A stretch of DNA of 64,000 nucleotides from Brachionus rotundiformis (GCA_016802295.1 JAESIW010000137.1:6436408-6500407); one strand, 5' to 3'. Positions 14,478 through 27,563 are shown, counted from the first letter of the stretch. A program made the numbers and translations. The notes: generated by a model from the letters alone, not told the origin.

Positions 14478-16529
14478 CAAAGATTATTATACGCTCATAT
14501 ACTCATACCTCAAAATTATAAATTAAATAAATAAGATATAAAAAAGAATTGAATGCGTGAAGATTTGTTTTTATTTTAATAATTGATAATGGTTTGAATT
14601 ATATGAAAAGTATAAGAATATAAATAAACTTTAGAAATACCGCCTTGTTTAGGTTATATTGATTAATAAATTCGAAATATATCCTAGTTATCTGAGGCAT
14701 ATTATGAAAAATCAAGCAAAATTCGCTTGAAATTAAGTAAAGCTCTTCTAAATTCAAAAATAAAATTGCTATCTTAATTTTAATTATTTTGATTTATTAC
14801 TATATAGATCTTTAATTAATAGTTATCGTCTTTAGCTTGATTTTATTTATTATTTATAAGAAGATTTTCAATCGCCAAACTATTAATCGTTTTAATTTTG
14901 ATTGATATTTATAAGTTACTAACAAGATGAATACTTTTACCAAATAAAATAAAAATAAAAAAATTTATTTTTAAAAAAATTAACACGACAATTACAGCCA
15001 AAATGAAATATTATTAGATATTTTAAAGAATACTTAAATAAACAATTTTATTATTATCATTAAAATAATTCTTCAATGTTGTTTAAGAATGTTGATAATT
15101 CTTAAGTTTGAAAAATCTATTTATCTTATTGTTTAAAAAGGAGCCAAAACTTTGAATATGCTAGGCCAAAGAATTTGTTTATGTCTGAGTTTAATTGATA
15201 CAAAATAATAAGAAGACATAGAAACAAATATGAGGCTAAATTTTGCTAAATCTAATCGTATCTCAATTATGAATATCTTTTTTAATTATGAATTAACTTA
15301 TCTTCAGAAAATCTTATTCTAGTTAATAGTCTTTTTACAGTACAACGAATCGAACTAATAACAAAATAAAATATCAGCTTGCCTATAAGCTTGAGTACAA
15401 TTAACCATAATGAAAATTTATACAAAATAGAAAATTCCATGCTTTATGAAAATATTTAACCTTTTAATCTACTCAAAACCTGACCATGCTTTCTAACATA
15501 GCCTTAATATTTAAAACAAATCGACTTTGCCTCTAAAATCTTTTTATTAATTTCAAATAGAGCGTTGTCTAAACATGATATTTAGATAAAGAAAAAATAA
15601 CTTTAATCTCAAAAATATGGAAGGTTATTAATCAATATATTTTTAGAGTAAAAATTTTTTTTGTATTTTAAATTATTGGATAATTTATTTTTAAAAGTTG
15701 TTTACAACTGTTAATTTTTTGTTTGAAATTTGTATTTAATATCACTTTATTAATACTATTTTATGTTTTGTAAATCTTTGATAAAATTATAAAAATAAAA
15801 TCTAACTATTTGTCTCGTTTAACTGGAAAATATTAATAATTATTTTTGATAGTATTTTTAATAATAAATTTTAAATTTGAGTGAGATTTTATTTTGTTTT
15901 GTTTTATTATATTTAAATTTAAACAAATTAAAATATATAGATTAAAATAATTGATGGTCATCTACCCGGTTGATGACTCAAACTGTTTACCATAAATAGA
16001 AATCAGTTTCTCTTTGGATACTAGAAACAATTACTGATAAGCTATTTGCCAGAATAAGTTAAAAATGGAGAAATGGCAGCTATGATTGATTTATTAACAC
16101 GCTTTTGGAAAAGTAAATGGAAAAAATATTCTTAATGATAAATCAATACAGCAAAGCCATATTTTATGATAGCTTTGTTAGTATCTAACAAAATTGCTTA
16201 AAGACCTACTGAATTTGTAGACTACTGAACATTTTATTTCATTCTGTTTACACTGCTCCAATTTCAAAAAAGTTGAGTATTCTAAAATTTTCTTTCCCAA
16301 TGGAAAAATTCGAATTTACACCCGCACATTAGTGAGGTAACGAAGCTGCGATGGGAAATTATCTTTCGGTTTCATTCGATTCAATCTCTTAGTCAGTTCA
16401 AAAAGCAAAATTGGCTCCAAATGTAAAGCAGTAACCAGCGTTACTCTAATCAGTTAATTTTAATTTTAAGAAAATAATTTTATTGTGTATTTAGATATTA
16501 AAATGGATAAGTAGTAAATAGGAAAGATT
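14478..16529. other. AT-rich intergenic region
   Basis: No coding exon was seen on either strand between the unc-89 start and the LINE remnant. It should contain the unc-89 promoter and 5' untranslated region, but no core element could be picked out against the AT-rich background. Confidence 0.5.
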
Positions 16530-17841
16530 CTACAAAGGCCTATCTACAACAAAGAAAGTAAACTGGAGCCTGTAAATTATCGACCATGTCAGTTTCATGT
16601 AAAGTTCTGGAAGGTATTGTAAGAATTCAATTGATGCTGTAATAATCTCATAATCTCATAATTGAAAGTAGACTTGTTTATATGTCACAGTTTTAAGTGA
16701 GATATGACTTAAATTTTCAAATAGATGATAAATTTTTTCGAAATTTAAAAAATCTTAGTTTTTAATTTTGATTAAAAATGAAAAATTAATAAAAAAAATA
16801 GGCGGTTTTAGGCCAGTTGGAATTTTTTTTTAGATTTTTTTAAAAAAGTCATTCAAAAATCTTCTAGGATATCCCTGGGTCAGATTTGAATTAACAATAA
16901 AAGAATAATCACACGATAAAAGCATGACTTCCCTAAGCTGAGCCAACTTCAAGTTAATATACTTATTTTTATTAGGGGGCGTTTTTCGTTCCAATGAAAG
17001 GTTGAGTGACCAATCTTCTAGAAACGTTTGATATTATCCCAAAGGGAAAAAGTGTTGATGATATATTTTTGACTATTCTAAAGCATTTGAAACAATACCA
17101 CATAAACGCCTTATTCGTAAATTGCGTGGTTATGGGTTAAATGAGCAAATAGTTAGATGGTTTGAAGACTTTTTAACTGAGAAAACTCAGCGGGTCATCT
17201 GTACTGGGAGTTCTATTATTTGTTATGTACATAAGTAACCTTCCTAACTGAGGATCAAAGTTCTTGGTCATTTAGTATCAGCATCGACAGTAGAAATGGA
17301 TTCAGCAAAACTTGAGACTATAATTAAAAGAAGACCTCTCAAGAATGTTAAACAAGTTCAGTGTTTTCTAGGTTTATGAGGTTATTATAGAAGATTTTGC
17401 GAAAATTGCAAAACCATTGTACGACTTAGCAAAAAAAGATGTAAATTTTATCAGTTAAATGTACCATAAAGCGACTCTTAAAGTTAAAAGTGCGTCAGGC
17501 AAAGCGATTAGAGTTTTTGGAATCTTAAAATGAACATTTACAAGCAGGGAGACGTTGTGGGTAAGACTGTGAACATCCATGATGAGACCTGAGCTAGATT
17601 TTGCAGTGCAGTTTTGGAATCGAAGTATGAAAGGAGATGTGAATGTGTTAGAGAAGGTGCAAGAACGATCCCTTTGTCCCTAAAAAGTAAATCGTATGAA
17701 TTAAGAGTGGCTAGAGTGGGTTTGACAAGGTTGGCTCAAAGCAAAGTGAGAGGAGACTTGATTAAAATGTTCAAATTAGTGAATGAATTAGAAAAGGTAA
17801 ACCTGATCAGAGATCTGGTCAATAGATCAGTCAAAGGCTAA
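16530..17841 (+). mobile_element. Decayed non-LTR retrotransposon (LINE) reverse transcriptase remnant
   Basis: Three conserved blocks of a CR1/Jockey-type reverse transcriptase appear in order but in changing frames. Near 16540-16640 is the NYRP block (KLEPVNYRP followed by a frame-shifted CKVLEGIVR). Near 17035-17215 is the palm block (DYSKAFDTIPHKRLIRKL in one frame). At 17495-17835 is the C-terminal block (MMRPELDFAVQFW, then RVARVGLTRLAQSKVRGDLI in another frame). Stops and frameshifts break it throughout, so it is a dead copy. A Ty3/gypsy-like scrap lies between the second and third blocks. Confidence 0.75.
17250..17450 (+). mobile_element. Ty3/gypsy-type pol fragment (RT end and connection region)
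   Basis: The translation shows the family hallmark order LGHLVSA, then KLETIIKRRPL, then QCFLGL, a stop, GYYRRF and KTIVRLSKK, matching the segment after the RT palm of Ty3/gypsy polyproteins. Only about 65 codons remain; an in-frame stop and possible frameshift interrupt it. No LTR was seen on either side, so it is an isolated fragment lying inside the LINE remnant. Confidence 0.7.
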
Positions 17842-17913
17842 GAGGTAATAGCATTATAATCCAGAGAGAAATTTTTCCTGCTAGAGCTAAAAATGATATT
17901 GCAGCTTCAGTGA

Positions 17914-17937
17914 GCCGGAATATTTATTAAAACCAAG
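17914..17937 (+). repeat. 24-bp copy of a KCC coding-exon segment
   Basis: These 24 bases are identical, in the same orientation, to 18872-18895 inside the penultimate coding exon of the cotransporter gene. The match begins just after the LINE remnant ends and stops abruptly on both sides. Confidence 0.6.
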
Positions 17938-18689
17938 AGTTGTCCCACACTATAAGAGGTTATCCCAAAATGTGGTCAGTCAACCACAGGTTTCAAAGCT
18001 GTTCTAGACATATTTTATGGTAAAGGCTGCTACAGTTCCATAGTTCCTAATCTCTCATTTCATTTCAATTTGGTTTCATTCTTGTTTATTTTTCCTTATT
18101 TATTCTCATAGCCATTTTGTTCAAATTAATTAATTTATTATTTATCTATTTATTTAATTATTTATTTTATCAATAAATTAGACGGCCGTTTCCAACGCCA
18201 CAAAAAAAGACAAATTTTATTTAATTCCTAAATATTAAATATTTCTACTACAAATACAACGCGTAATATAATTAATACTCATTTTTTTATTAAAAAATAC
18301 CATAAATTTAATAATACATCCATATATCAACTAAAAAAAATTTGTTTTAATGATCTTATGATAAATTGATAAAAATATTATCAATTCTACTGAAGTACCC
18401 TTTTTTAAATTAAAAAACACAAAAATAATTGACATTAATTAAATGTAACTATATCACTCTTTGAACCATCCAGTCTTATCAATAATTAGAAAGCTTATAA
18501 AATCACTTGAATGTAAATGTCCCAAATACAACTAAATTTCAAAAAATAAAATTTTAACCGGATAAATAGATAATTATTTGTCAGTCTAGTATTTAATATG
18601 ATTAATTTGACTCAGATTTTGTTTTATTATATTTTATTAATTAAATAATTAAAACAAACTAAAAAACATAAATAAAAAAATTAATAATT
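17938..18689. other. Intergenic region and 3' untranslated region of the cotransporter gene
   Basis: No gene was seen. On the minus strand, AATAAA-type signals lie shortly after the cotransporter stop, around 18620-18640, and are the likely polyadenylation signals. The rest is AT-rich with no recognised motif. Confidence 0.45.
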
Positions 18690-21600
18690 CTAAGAGAAAA
18701 TAGTGATAACTTCACGACCAGACCCTCTAACTAATAATGCTCTATTTAGGCCTTCAGTTGCAGCGTTGATATAAGTCATATCTAAATTAAAAAGATTAGA
18801 TGGGCAATTTTAAAATTTCAATTAAATTTAAATTACAATTGTAGTCGGCACTGCCTCGATTCTTTGGCGGTGCCGGAATATTTATTAAAACCAAGCTAGC
18901 ATCTTTTGATTTCTCTAGAATCTTCTTGTTCAATTCAACTGCTGAGTGCATTTTTCGTATTGTTTCAGTATGAAATATAGATGGTCTTGAATTATCTTTG
19001 CTTACAGAAAAAGTGTACTCATTTGTTTCTGTATGAGGTTGTAATAAATTCGAATTTAACTTTTCCATTTGGTTATTGATTGCTTTCTCCATGTTTTTGG
19101 ACAAACTATTTCTTCTCACCATGTCAAGTGTAATTTGTGACTCAGGCTCATTTTTTTTGTCAATCAGCTTCATATTCTTGACAAAATGTTCTCTTTCTTG
19201 TAATTTTAATGTCTTCTCATAAGTATAAGCCGAAATTTCTGCATCATTCATTTCAATTACATCAACTTCAGCTTCAATTCTTAAATGATACATATATTGT
19301 AGCAGATCGTTCTTTATCTGTATGCTATGCTCATTTTCTCTTGCTACAGTGAACACTCTTAGTCTACATTTTTGCCAAATTTTATGCTCTTTCAGCAAGA
19401 ATACAATCAAGAGTAGTAGACCTCCGTCATGAATAATCCACCACAGATCAATAGTTCCGTGTTGAATTTCTGTTTTAATGTTTACAGGCCATGTTTCAAT
19501 ACCTTTGGTAATAATCAACGCAGAGCCATTAACATCACAAAATCTTAGAGTTTCTTTTATTTAAATAAATGAATAAGAATATTCAAATTTTAAAACTTTT
19601 TATTGATAGACTTACGCACAAATGATGACAAATTTAATGTATTATCTGTTTCATTTTCATCTAAAGCTTTATCCTTAAAGAATTCTCTGTTCCATCGCTC
19701 TGGCCAATTAAGTACAATAGTGTTGTGACGAAGTCCCCCTAAACCTTCAGTCTGAATCCTAGATAGGTTTAAAAATTAAGAATTTAGCATGTTCTTTTAC
19801 ACTTTGGAACCTGAAGAGCTTTAAAGATACCATTTTATAATTTATTTTTCTAAAAATTTTATTAATAAATCTCGTTGTATCTTTATTGTTTATCTACAGA
19901 CTCTTGATGGTAAATCTACTTACAAATTGCAAATTCCTTCTTCAATACTTGACGCAATTAAGCTATCACTAAATCCTTTTGCCTTATATTCGTTCATGAG
20001 TTTTGTTAATTCCTTTAATAAGTTTATGCTTAAGAATCAAATAATTAGTTGGTGGTAAATTACTGATTTGCAAGCTTTGGCTAATTTGGAATCTTTTATA
20101 TAATCTCCTTGTATTACAGTTGCGGACACAAATAACCCTTTACCAGCTTTAAGTTGAGATGCAAATGCAAAGCTGTTCGGACTTTGTACATTTACATCAT
20201 ATTCTTGATTGTTTTCAGATTTGTTTTCAGTTTTATTAATTTTAATTTCTTGGTCATTTTTCTTTATGTTGCATTTGGCAAATAATAAAATTTGAGGCCG
20301 CCAATTTTTTACATGTGGTGGCGATTCCTCAAGCTTAAGAAGGGCAAATCGAGCTGCGCTCATAGACAGACCTTGAATGCCGTCACCCCATTCTTTTTCT
20401 GCCCTTCAAGCATAAGAATTAAATAGATAATAAATTTTTTAAATAAAATAAACATGTAAATAGCTCACCCTTTGAATTCAATATATTTGTAAATAATAAT
20501 AGCTATCATAACAGCTATAATAGCATAGAACCATTTGACTATAAACATTATTAAAAGACACAGAAACAACCCTAAAACAGATAAACTCCAATGGTAGTAT
20601 TTATATCTAGGACGCCAATTAGGTGTCTTTAAAATTGTCTGCAAAGCACAAGCCATATTGATAAAACCGTAGCACATCAGAAAAAACATGGTAATCAGAG
20701 GATTCAGATAGTCTACATTACCGAGAAGGATGCCACACCAGCAAAAAAAAAGCGTCAAAATCGAAGCTCTGAATGGTTCGCCTCGATAGCTCTGGGAAAA
20801 TGGTTTTAAGAATGGAATGATATCATCGCTTGCAACTGCTTGTAAAAGCCTTGGTGCACCAGTTAAAGTCTGCATTCCAGCTCCAAATGTGGAAAAAAAC
20901 GCACCAAACATTATTACCCATTTATTGGGCCATGCCAGAATAGCTACCAGGAGTTTTTTATCTATACTATCACCAAATTTGTCTCTTAATAAAATACCAT
21001 CAACACATGCGGCGAATGTGAAGACATTGGACATGTCTTTTTTAAAATATTAAAAAAATATTTAAAAGCTACCATCTTTTATTTAATCTTACAAATAAAT
21101 GAGGTGACCAAAACTGCAGCTATAGTTCCTCTAGGAATACTTCTTGATGGATCTTTTAAATCACCGGACCGATTGGAACCAGCCATTATTCCAGTTACAG
21201 ATGGAAAGTAAATGCCAATCAAAATTAAAAAAGAAGTCAAGTCCTTGTTCAGGATTTCTACCTCTGGTAAACCTTTTTCTCCAGGCGTTACTTCATCTTC
21301 GTCCAAATAATTTGCCTTAAAATTAGCTAAATAAAAAATTAGTAACTTAATTATATACAATTGAATTTTATCAAAAATATTACCCAAAATGGGTTCACTG
21401 CTTGACATTCCGGGAATTCCTTGCTTAATCTTTACACTATCTTCATTTTCAAAAAATCGGCATAAATATGCATATTTTTGGGTAATGAAATCATCTGCTA
21501 TGTATTCTTTACCATCAGCATCATAATCCAATGTATTAATAGTATTGTTTTTGTTTTTAATGGCATCATAGTATGGACCGCAGTAGGCTTCCCACAATGG

Positions 21601-23628
21601 GCAAATAAAGCTTTCATTTCTTTGGAGATTCACGCAATATTTTTGGTTATGACAATAGCTCTGGCCATTTAGGACATATGATTCATATCTTATCAATCTT
21701 GTTTGATTAAACACACAAATTCTTTATTAAAATAATTATTAAAAATAAAATTTTATTCTAGACTATTTGATCAGTAATTACGGTAGGTCTGGAGGTGAAA
21801 AAGCGCTCTTGATTACTCCTGCATAGATGCACACAACAGACAAGATAACAGCAACTAATGAAATGGGAGCTAGTTTGCTTACAAATTTAATTCCTATAAA
21901 AACGCACAGGCCGATTACAATTAGAAAAAGGGAGCCATAGATGCGGAAATTTTGAAAAGCATCCGATTGATTTTCGATGTCACCTATCAAGGTACATTGG
22001 GGACACATATACTTAAGAAATATTTCAACAGCACCGACAATGTACATGGAGCCTGCGACTGTAGTTCCCAAATAAAACAAAATTCCCACAGCACCGCCAA
22101 ATTCAGGACCAAGTGAGCGCGAAATCATGAAGTACGGCCCACCAGCTGGTACAATGCCATTTGTAGCAATTGCGCTAGTAGATATAGCAGTCAGCAAAGT
22201 CTAAACAAAATACATTAGTATAAATTATTTATCTTTTTATCTCAAAGTCTGATGTTTAAGAGCCTTATATGAAACTCTTTTAACAATTGGTATTCTCTGG
22301 TAGCTAATGTTCCTTTTTTTCTTTTGCATTTTTTATTTTATATAAAAAATAGATCTCTAATAAAGTTTATCAATTAAAAATTTTATTTTTTTTCTTAAGT
22401 TTTAGGATCATTAAAATTATGTCAAATATCTGCAATTTTAAAAAGTGTTGTTTTATTTTACCAATAAATGCATGGCTCAAAACCAGTTCCAGACTTGGAA
22501 ATCTGAGGCCTTATTGTTCTATAAGAAANNNNNNNNNNNNNNNNNNNNNNNNNNNNNNNNNNNNNNNNNNNNNNNNNNNNNNNNNNNNNNNNNNNNNNNN
22601 NNNNNNNNNNNNNNNNNNNNNNNNNNNNNNNNNNNNNNNNNNNNNNNNNNNNNNNNNNNNNNNNNNNNNNNNNNNNNNNNNNNNNNNNNNNNNNNNNNNN
22701 NNNNNNNNNNNNNNNNNNNNNNNNNNNNNNNNNNNNNNNNNNNNNNNNNNNNNNNNNNNNNNNNNNNNNNNNNNNNNNNNNNNNNNNNNNNNNNNNNNNN
22801 NNNNNNNNNNNNNNNNNNNNNNNNNNNNNNNNNNNNNNNNNNNNNNNNNNNNNNNNNNNNNNNNNNNNNNNNNNNNNNNNNNNNNNNNNNNNNNNNNNNN
22901 NNNNNGGTATTCTCTGGTACCTAATGTTCCTTTTTTCTTTTGCAGTTTTTAATTTATATAAAAAATAGATCTCTAATAAAGTTTATCAATTAGAAATTTT
23001 ATTTTTTTTCTTAAGTTTTAGGATCATTAAAAATATGTCAAATATCTGCAATTTTAAAAAGTGTTGTTTTATTTTACCAATAAATGCATGGCTCAAAACC
23101 AGTTTCAGACTTGAAAATCTGCTGTCTTATTTTTCTGTAAGAAAATAAATGTCAAAACTTACACAAGAGCAACAAAGCAAAAGAATAAGCGATGCTTGAA
23201 AAGCACCAGCTATACCAACAATCCATGATGCTCTTATAAACAAAATGACGCCAAGAATATTTTGAACGCAAGGTAAAAATACGCCCAAAACTGTTCCAAG
23301 TTTATTATTAGGCTTAAAATCAAGTTATATTAGTTATCAAAAATAGCTTTTTTTAAATGAATACTTTTGAAGCTTTTGAATCGTTTTTTGAATCTTTGTT
23401 TGGTGGAATAACACTATCAAAATTAAGTATGCTGCTCAGAAAATTTCCAAGTGGTTTTTGTTCATATTCCTTTAAAATAAAATTGATTAGAAATTAATTT
23501 ATGCTTATGTAATTAATTTTATAAAATAAAAAGAAAAAGATTACTTCATAGAGTTCAAGATTATTCGGATTGGGGTTAAGAGGAATCTTAACATCAAAAT
23601 TAGCGTCTTGATTTAATTCACTATTCAT
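18690..23628 (-). CDS. kcc: K-Cl cotransporter (SLC12A4-7/KCC family)
   Basis: Twelve phase-consistent exons: 23628-23545, 23469-23365, 23312-23163, 22200-21782, 21721-21384, 21326-21093, 21036-20469, 20403-20064, 20012-19924, 19758-19616, 19553-18837, 18781-18690; about 1090 residues, the usual KCC length. The N terminus is short and cytosolic. Membrane-domain signatures are strong: LPCVQNILGVILF, SAIATNGIVPAGGPYFMI, GIYFPSVTGIMAGSNRSGDLK, TGAPRLLQAVASDDIIPFL. A cysteine-bearing extracellular loop (CHNQKYC...CPLWEAYC) precedes GIPGM. The C-terminal cytosolic domain has AEKEWGDGIQGLSMSAARFA, WWIIHDGG and the family ending ALLVRGSGREVITIFS. KCCs export K+ and Cl- together for volume and chloride control. 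The ATG at 23628 has an in-frame TAA upstream. The third intron contains an N gap with duplicated flanks. A 57-nt intron (21383-21327) has a length divisible by three and no stop, so it could be retained. Confidence 0.95.
22289..22528. repeat. Left copy of a 240-bp direct repeat flanking an N gap
   Basis: The sequence from GGTATTCTCTGGTA to the gap edge recurs with a few percent mismatch at 22906-23142, offset 617 bp. Both copies sit in one intron of the cotransporter gene and no coding content was seen in them. Confidence 0.9.
22529..22905. other. Assembly gap (377 N)
   Basis: A run of N within the third intron of the cotransporter gene. Its sides are copies of the same 240-bp sequence, so the gap may be an unmerged overlap and the stated size need not be real. 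Confidence 0.99.
22906..23142. repeat. Right copy of the 240-bp direct repeat flanking the N gap
   Basis: Near-identical to 22289-22528 with single-base substitutions and small indels; it ends about 20 bp before the splice donor of the exon at 23163. Confidence 0.9.
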
Positions 23629-24925
23629 TACGTTATCTTAAATTTAAATAAATATCGAAATTTAACATTTATCTTTAAAATATTTTTCTATTTTTAGATA
23701 ATAATAAAAAAATTATTATAACAATATAATGCTTTCGTATTAGAGTCTTATTTAAAACATTACATTTTTTAATATTACTTATTAGATAATTAGGAAATAA
23801 ATGGATTCTAAGTTTAGATACTAAATTTGGATTTATTTCTATGAAAGTCGGAAGAATTTAAATTTATAATTAATTTTTCCTAGATTATGTATTCCAATAA
23901 TTTTCAGAAATACACAGATACTCAATCTAAATATTATTGTTACAACAATTCTTATATTACACCAAGAAACGTCTCTTAATTGCTGTTCTGATAAGAAAAG
24001 CTATTGAGAAACTTAAATTATTTCTAATGAGTAGCTAAGAATGAAGATCACATTCAACTTATTTTTGTGATAATGAGTTTATGGGAATTTGGAAATTTAA
24101 TAGATAATTGGAGTAATTCCCAATTTAGAACTAAACATTTTTATTTGTACTTGAAGAAACTGTATAATAAGTATCTAATATTCATTTTTGTAAAAGATGT
24201 TGGTACAGATTTGAAATAATAAATTAATCATAAGATAATCAATCCTTGAGTCAAAAGCAAATTTTCATGTTTCTAGCTCGTTTTTTAAATTTATCAGCCA
24301 CCAAAGAGATAACTCTGCCAAAATCGACTTGTCTAATCTATCATAAGCGGCATGATTTTCAAAATCGAGCCTAAAATAATAACTATTTTGCTTCATTTTT
24401 CTATACAGTAAGTCATCACAAAAATCTATCTATAATTAAAATAAAATGCTGAATTTGTTATTGGATGCTATACTAATCAAACTAATACGTATAATTAACA
24501 TCTTAACACTATTTAAATGATAATACTTTATCTCTTTCATTAAAAGCAAATTTTATATTATACAAATAATATTAACTTAACAACTCTTTGGATTTAAATT
24601 AAACAAAAGTTTAAATGTCTCTGCCTATCTTATTTTTAAAATACTTTTTTGCAAATATCAGTTATTTATGGAAAAGAAAATTTGGATCACTTTTTAAGTA
24701 ACTTTCCACTCTAAAACAAATAAAATATTCAAATTAGAAAATTGCCTAGTCGAAATCAAAAATAATTATTTTTTGTTAAATATCCGATTAATATTGCTAT
24801 CTTTTTTATCAATTTTATAAATAAAGACTAAAATATAAGAAAATCGGAATATTTTTTCTTATAATATGTTTTAATGTCTGAATTATTGAAAATAGATAAT
24901 AAATTTTGACTTTTCCTTTATTAAG
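23629..24925. other. AT-rich intergenic region upstream of the cotransporter gene
   Basis: No exon or element was seen on either strand. It should hold the cotransporter promoter and the 3' end of the minus-strand candidate gene to its right. Confidence 0.45.
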
Positions 24926-25391
24926 TTAGTTATTTGATGTATGAGACAGTGAACGTTTATATGACAGATGTTCAAAATTATTTGCTTGGGGCATAAAGTG
25001 CTGACTATCTTGGTTTACCGATCTAAAATATAGAAAGTTAATAAAAAACTATCGGGAGATGAGAATAATTTTTTACATAATCAAAATCTTTAAATATCAT
25101 TACTTATCAAAAAAGTGTTTGTTTTGAATTATTTTTTTTCAAATTTAAAAAATGTACCTGTAAAAAGACCACTTTCAGTTTTTTGAACCAAAAATTTCAC
25201 CTTAGATTGACTTGAATTGTCTTTCATTTTATCCAAGTCTTTATTCGCTTCTTTTTCTAATTTCTAAAATTCAAGAGTTGAAAAATTAAATTTAAAATAA
25301 AATAAAAACAAAGATTAAATCAATCGGTAAAAATTATTACTAATATATTCATAATTAAGTCGATTTTACTTCGATTTGTTCCAAAAGCATC
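24926..25391 (-). CDS. Unidentified gene, three candidate 3' exons
   Basis: Three short exons join in phase: 25391-25341 (starts DAFGTNRSKIDL), 25263-25158 (KLEKEANKDLDKMKD, then KVKFLVQKTESGLF) and 25008-24926 (DSQHFMPQANNFEHL, ends KRSLSHTSNN-stop). Acceptors are TTTCAG, TTTTAG and CCAAG; the usual alternative acceptor at the last exon would give an early stop. A minus-strand AATAAA follows the stop within about 10 bases, supporting a real transcript end. The residues are charged and polar, with no domain I recognise. Upstream exons were not found between here and 27563, so the gene is incomplete. It could also be a decayed pseudogene; I assign no function. Confidence 0.35.
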
Positions 25392-27563
25392 CTGAAAGCA
25401 ATTATAAAATATGATTTTTTGAGGAGAGGGTTTTTGAGAAAAAAAAAGAAATTTGTGAAAAAAATTTTAATATTAAATAATTTAAATTAATTAATCGATA
25501 AATAAATGATAGTTTACTTTTACCAAAAAAAAATATCACATTTATTTCTAGAAAAATAAATGTTGTTTTTTTAAAATTAATTTGTCTCCTTATAGAACTA
25601 GTTTTGTTTTACTTTTAATTTCTAGTCTCTCATATTTTTCAATTACGTACGCGCCAAATAGAACTAGTTTTATAGCATATTTAAAAAGCAGTTCAAAATT
25701 ATCTTATATTTACTGATAATTAATTTGAATAAAACAATTCATTTATTTGGGTCGAATCCTAATTGAATATGAAGTGAATCACGGCAATCAAAATTGATGC
25801 TAAACAACACTAAGTGCTGGCTAAAAATAAAATATCAAAAAATCCTTTAATAAATAAAATTTATATTGCTTATAGTGATCAATCAGTATTATTATTTTAA
25901 AATAATGATAATAGAAATATGAATAAATAATGCTAAAAAGATATATTTTGAAAATGTTCACTATATTTGGTAGAGTCCAATAAGCTGAGTTGGCTTCTTT
26001 AAGAACTTAATTTATTTACTAGTATTTTTGTTCAAATAAGATAAGTGTATATGCTAAATTATAAAATTGAAAAATTAAAAAACGACAAAATATTTTAAAT
26101 TTAGTTCAGAAAAAGTGATAAATTTAAAATCTCAATCATAAATCAATATTTTTATTTTCAAATATGAGCTCTAGGTGAATTTAATCTTATGTCGTCCAGA
26201 AAAACATAACAATCAATTTTAGAAAGTAAATTTAGTAGTTTTGGTCTCAATTACAAAGGTTAAATACTTTGCGACAAAAGAAACCTGAGAAAAGAGTCTA
26301 AAATTATTTATTTTCAAAATATTAATAAAAGATAATTACAGATAGATGTTTAATTATAAAGGTAAATTAAAAAAATGTTTGTTTACGATTATTTGAAATT
26401 GTAACTATAATTTCTTGATATTTAATTTAAAGCTTTAACTCAAGGGGTTTAAAACTATCGAATTTTCTTCCAAATTTGTGGCCATAGGAAAAGAAAATTG
26501 AACACTCTCATCAAAAGATAGCTTGACGGAAATCCAGAATTCTTTTATCATGATAATTAGAAAATTTTTAATAAATTATCAAAAAAAATTATAGTAATCT
26601 TATTATAATAATTTTATAGAATTCAAACAATCTAATGTATCTTTTAAAATGGTTCTAAATGTTTGAAGAAATGATCCTGATCATCTTGCGAATATTTTAA
26701 TCTATTTATACTTTGTATCTGTTAATACAAACAATAGAAAAAGTTAAATTTTTTATATCTTTTTTATATGAATGAATATAAAAAAATTATTTTATTCGAA
26801 TCTTCTCAAACATATTCACATTGTTTGGTATTTTGTGATCGAAATATTTTTTTAATTGAATGGTGGAATTTTCCTCATATTTCCAATAATTTTGATAATT
26901 AAGGAGGCTTATAAATTTAAAAAATGAATTTCTTTAATTAAAATTTTTCGAATTTTCAAACAAGTTTAAGATTATGTCTAAGGTTTTTGGTTTTCGTGAT
27001 GGTAATTAAATAAAAAGCATTACCAGCCACCTTCAAATTTTACTTAATTAAATTGAAGCAAAATTTTAAAGAACTAATTTTATTATCTTCGATAATTAAG
27101 CTAAAGATGAACAGATTGTAAAGATTTTAAAATTTTTGAAAATCATTGATTAAAAAATTATTATTTTGTAATTTATTTTAAATTTTTTTCCATTTTATAA
27201 TTTAGTTTGATATCAAAATCGAGACCCGTTTAAAAGTAATTAAAAAATGTTTTCTTTTTTTTATGTAATTAAACTAAACGTTTAAGTGATCTTTCACTCA
27301 CAAAAAAATAGATAATCCAAAAATTAAATTATTTTTATTTTGTGAAATATTAAAAATACCATGTTGATAAGTTAATTTTGAAAAAAAAAACTTAACGCCT
27401 ATGATCTTTATTTACTTAACCATTTTATACCAATTATAAAATATTTTAGACAAATTAATCAAGTTAAGCTCGTAAAATATTATTTTATTTATAAAAATAG
27501 CATAAAAATATAAATTTAAAATCCTTTTTATTTTCACAAAAAATTCATATTGGAAAAGCGTTT
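25392..27563. other. AT-rich region without a clear gene
   Basis: About 2.2 kb. Short open stretches on the minus strand (for example around 26640-26740 and 26785-26935) follow acceptor-like sites, but their composition is low-complexity and no partner donors were found. They could be missed exons of the unidentified gene to the left; I cannot support them. Confidence 0.35.

Noticed and set aside
22419..22952. Open frames spanning the first N gap
   Set aside because: They consist almost wholly of unknown bases.
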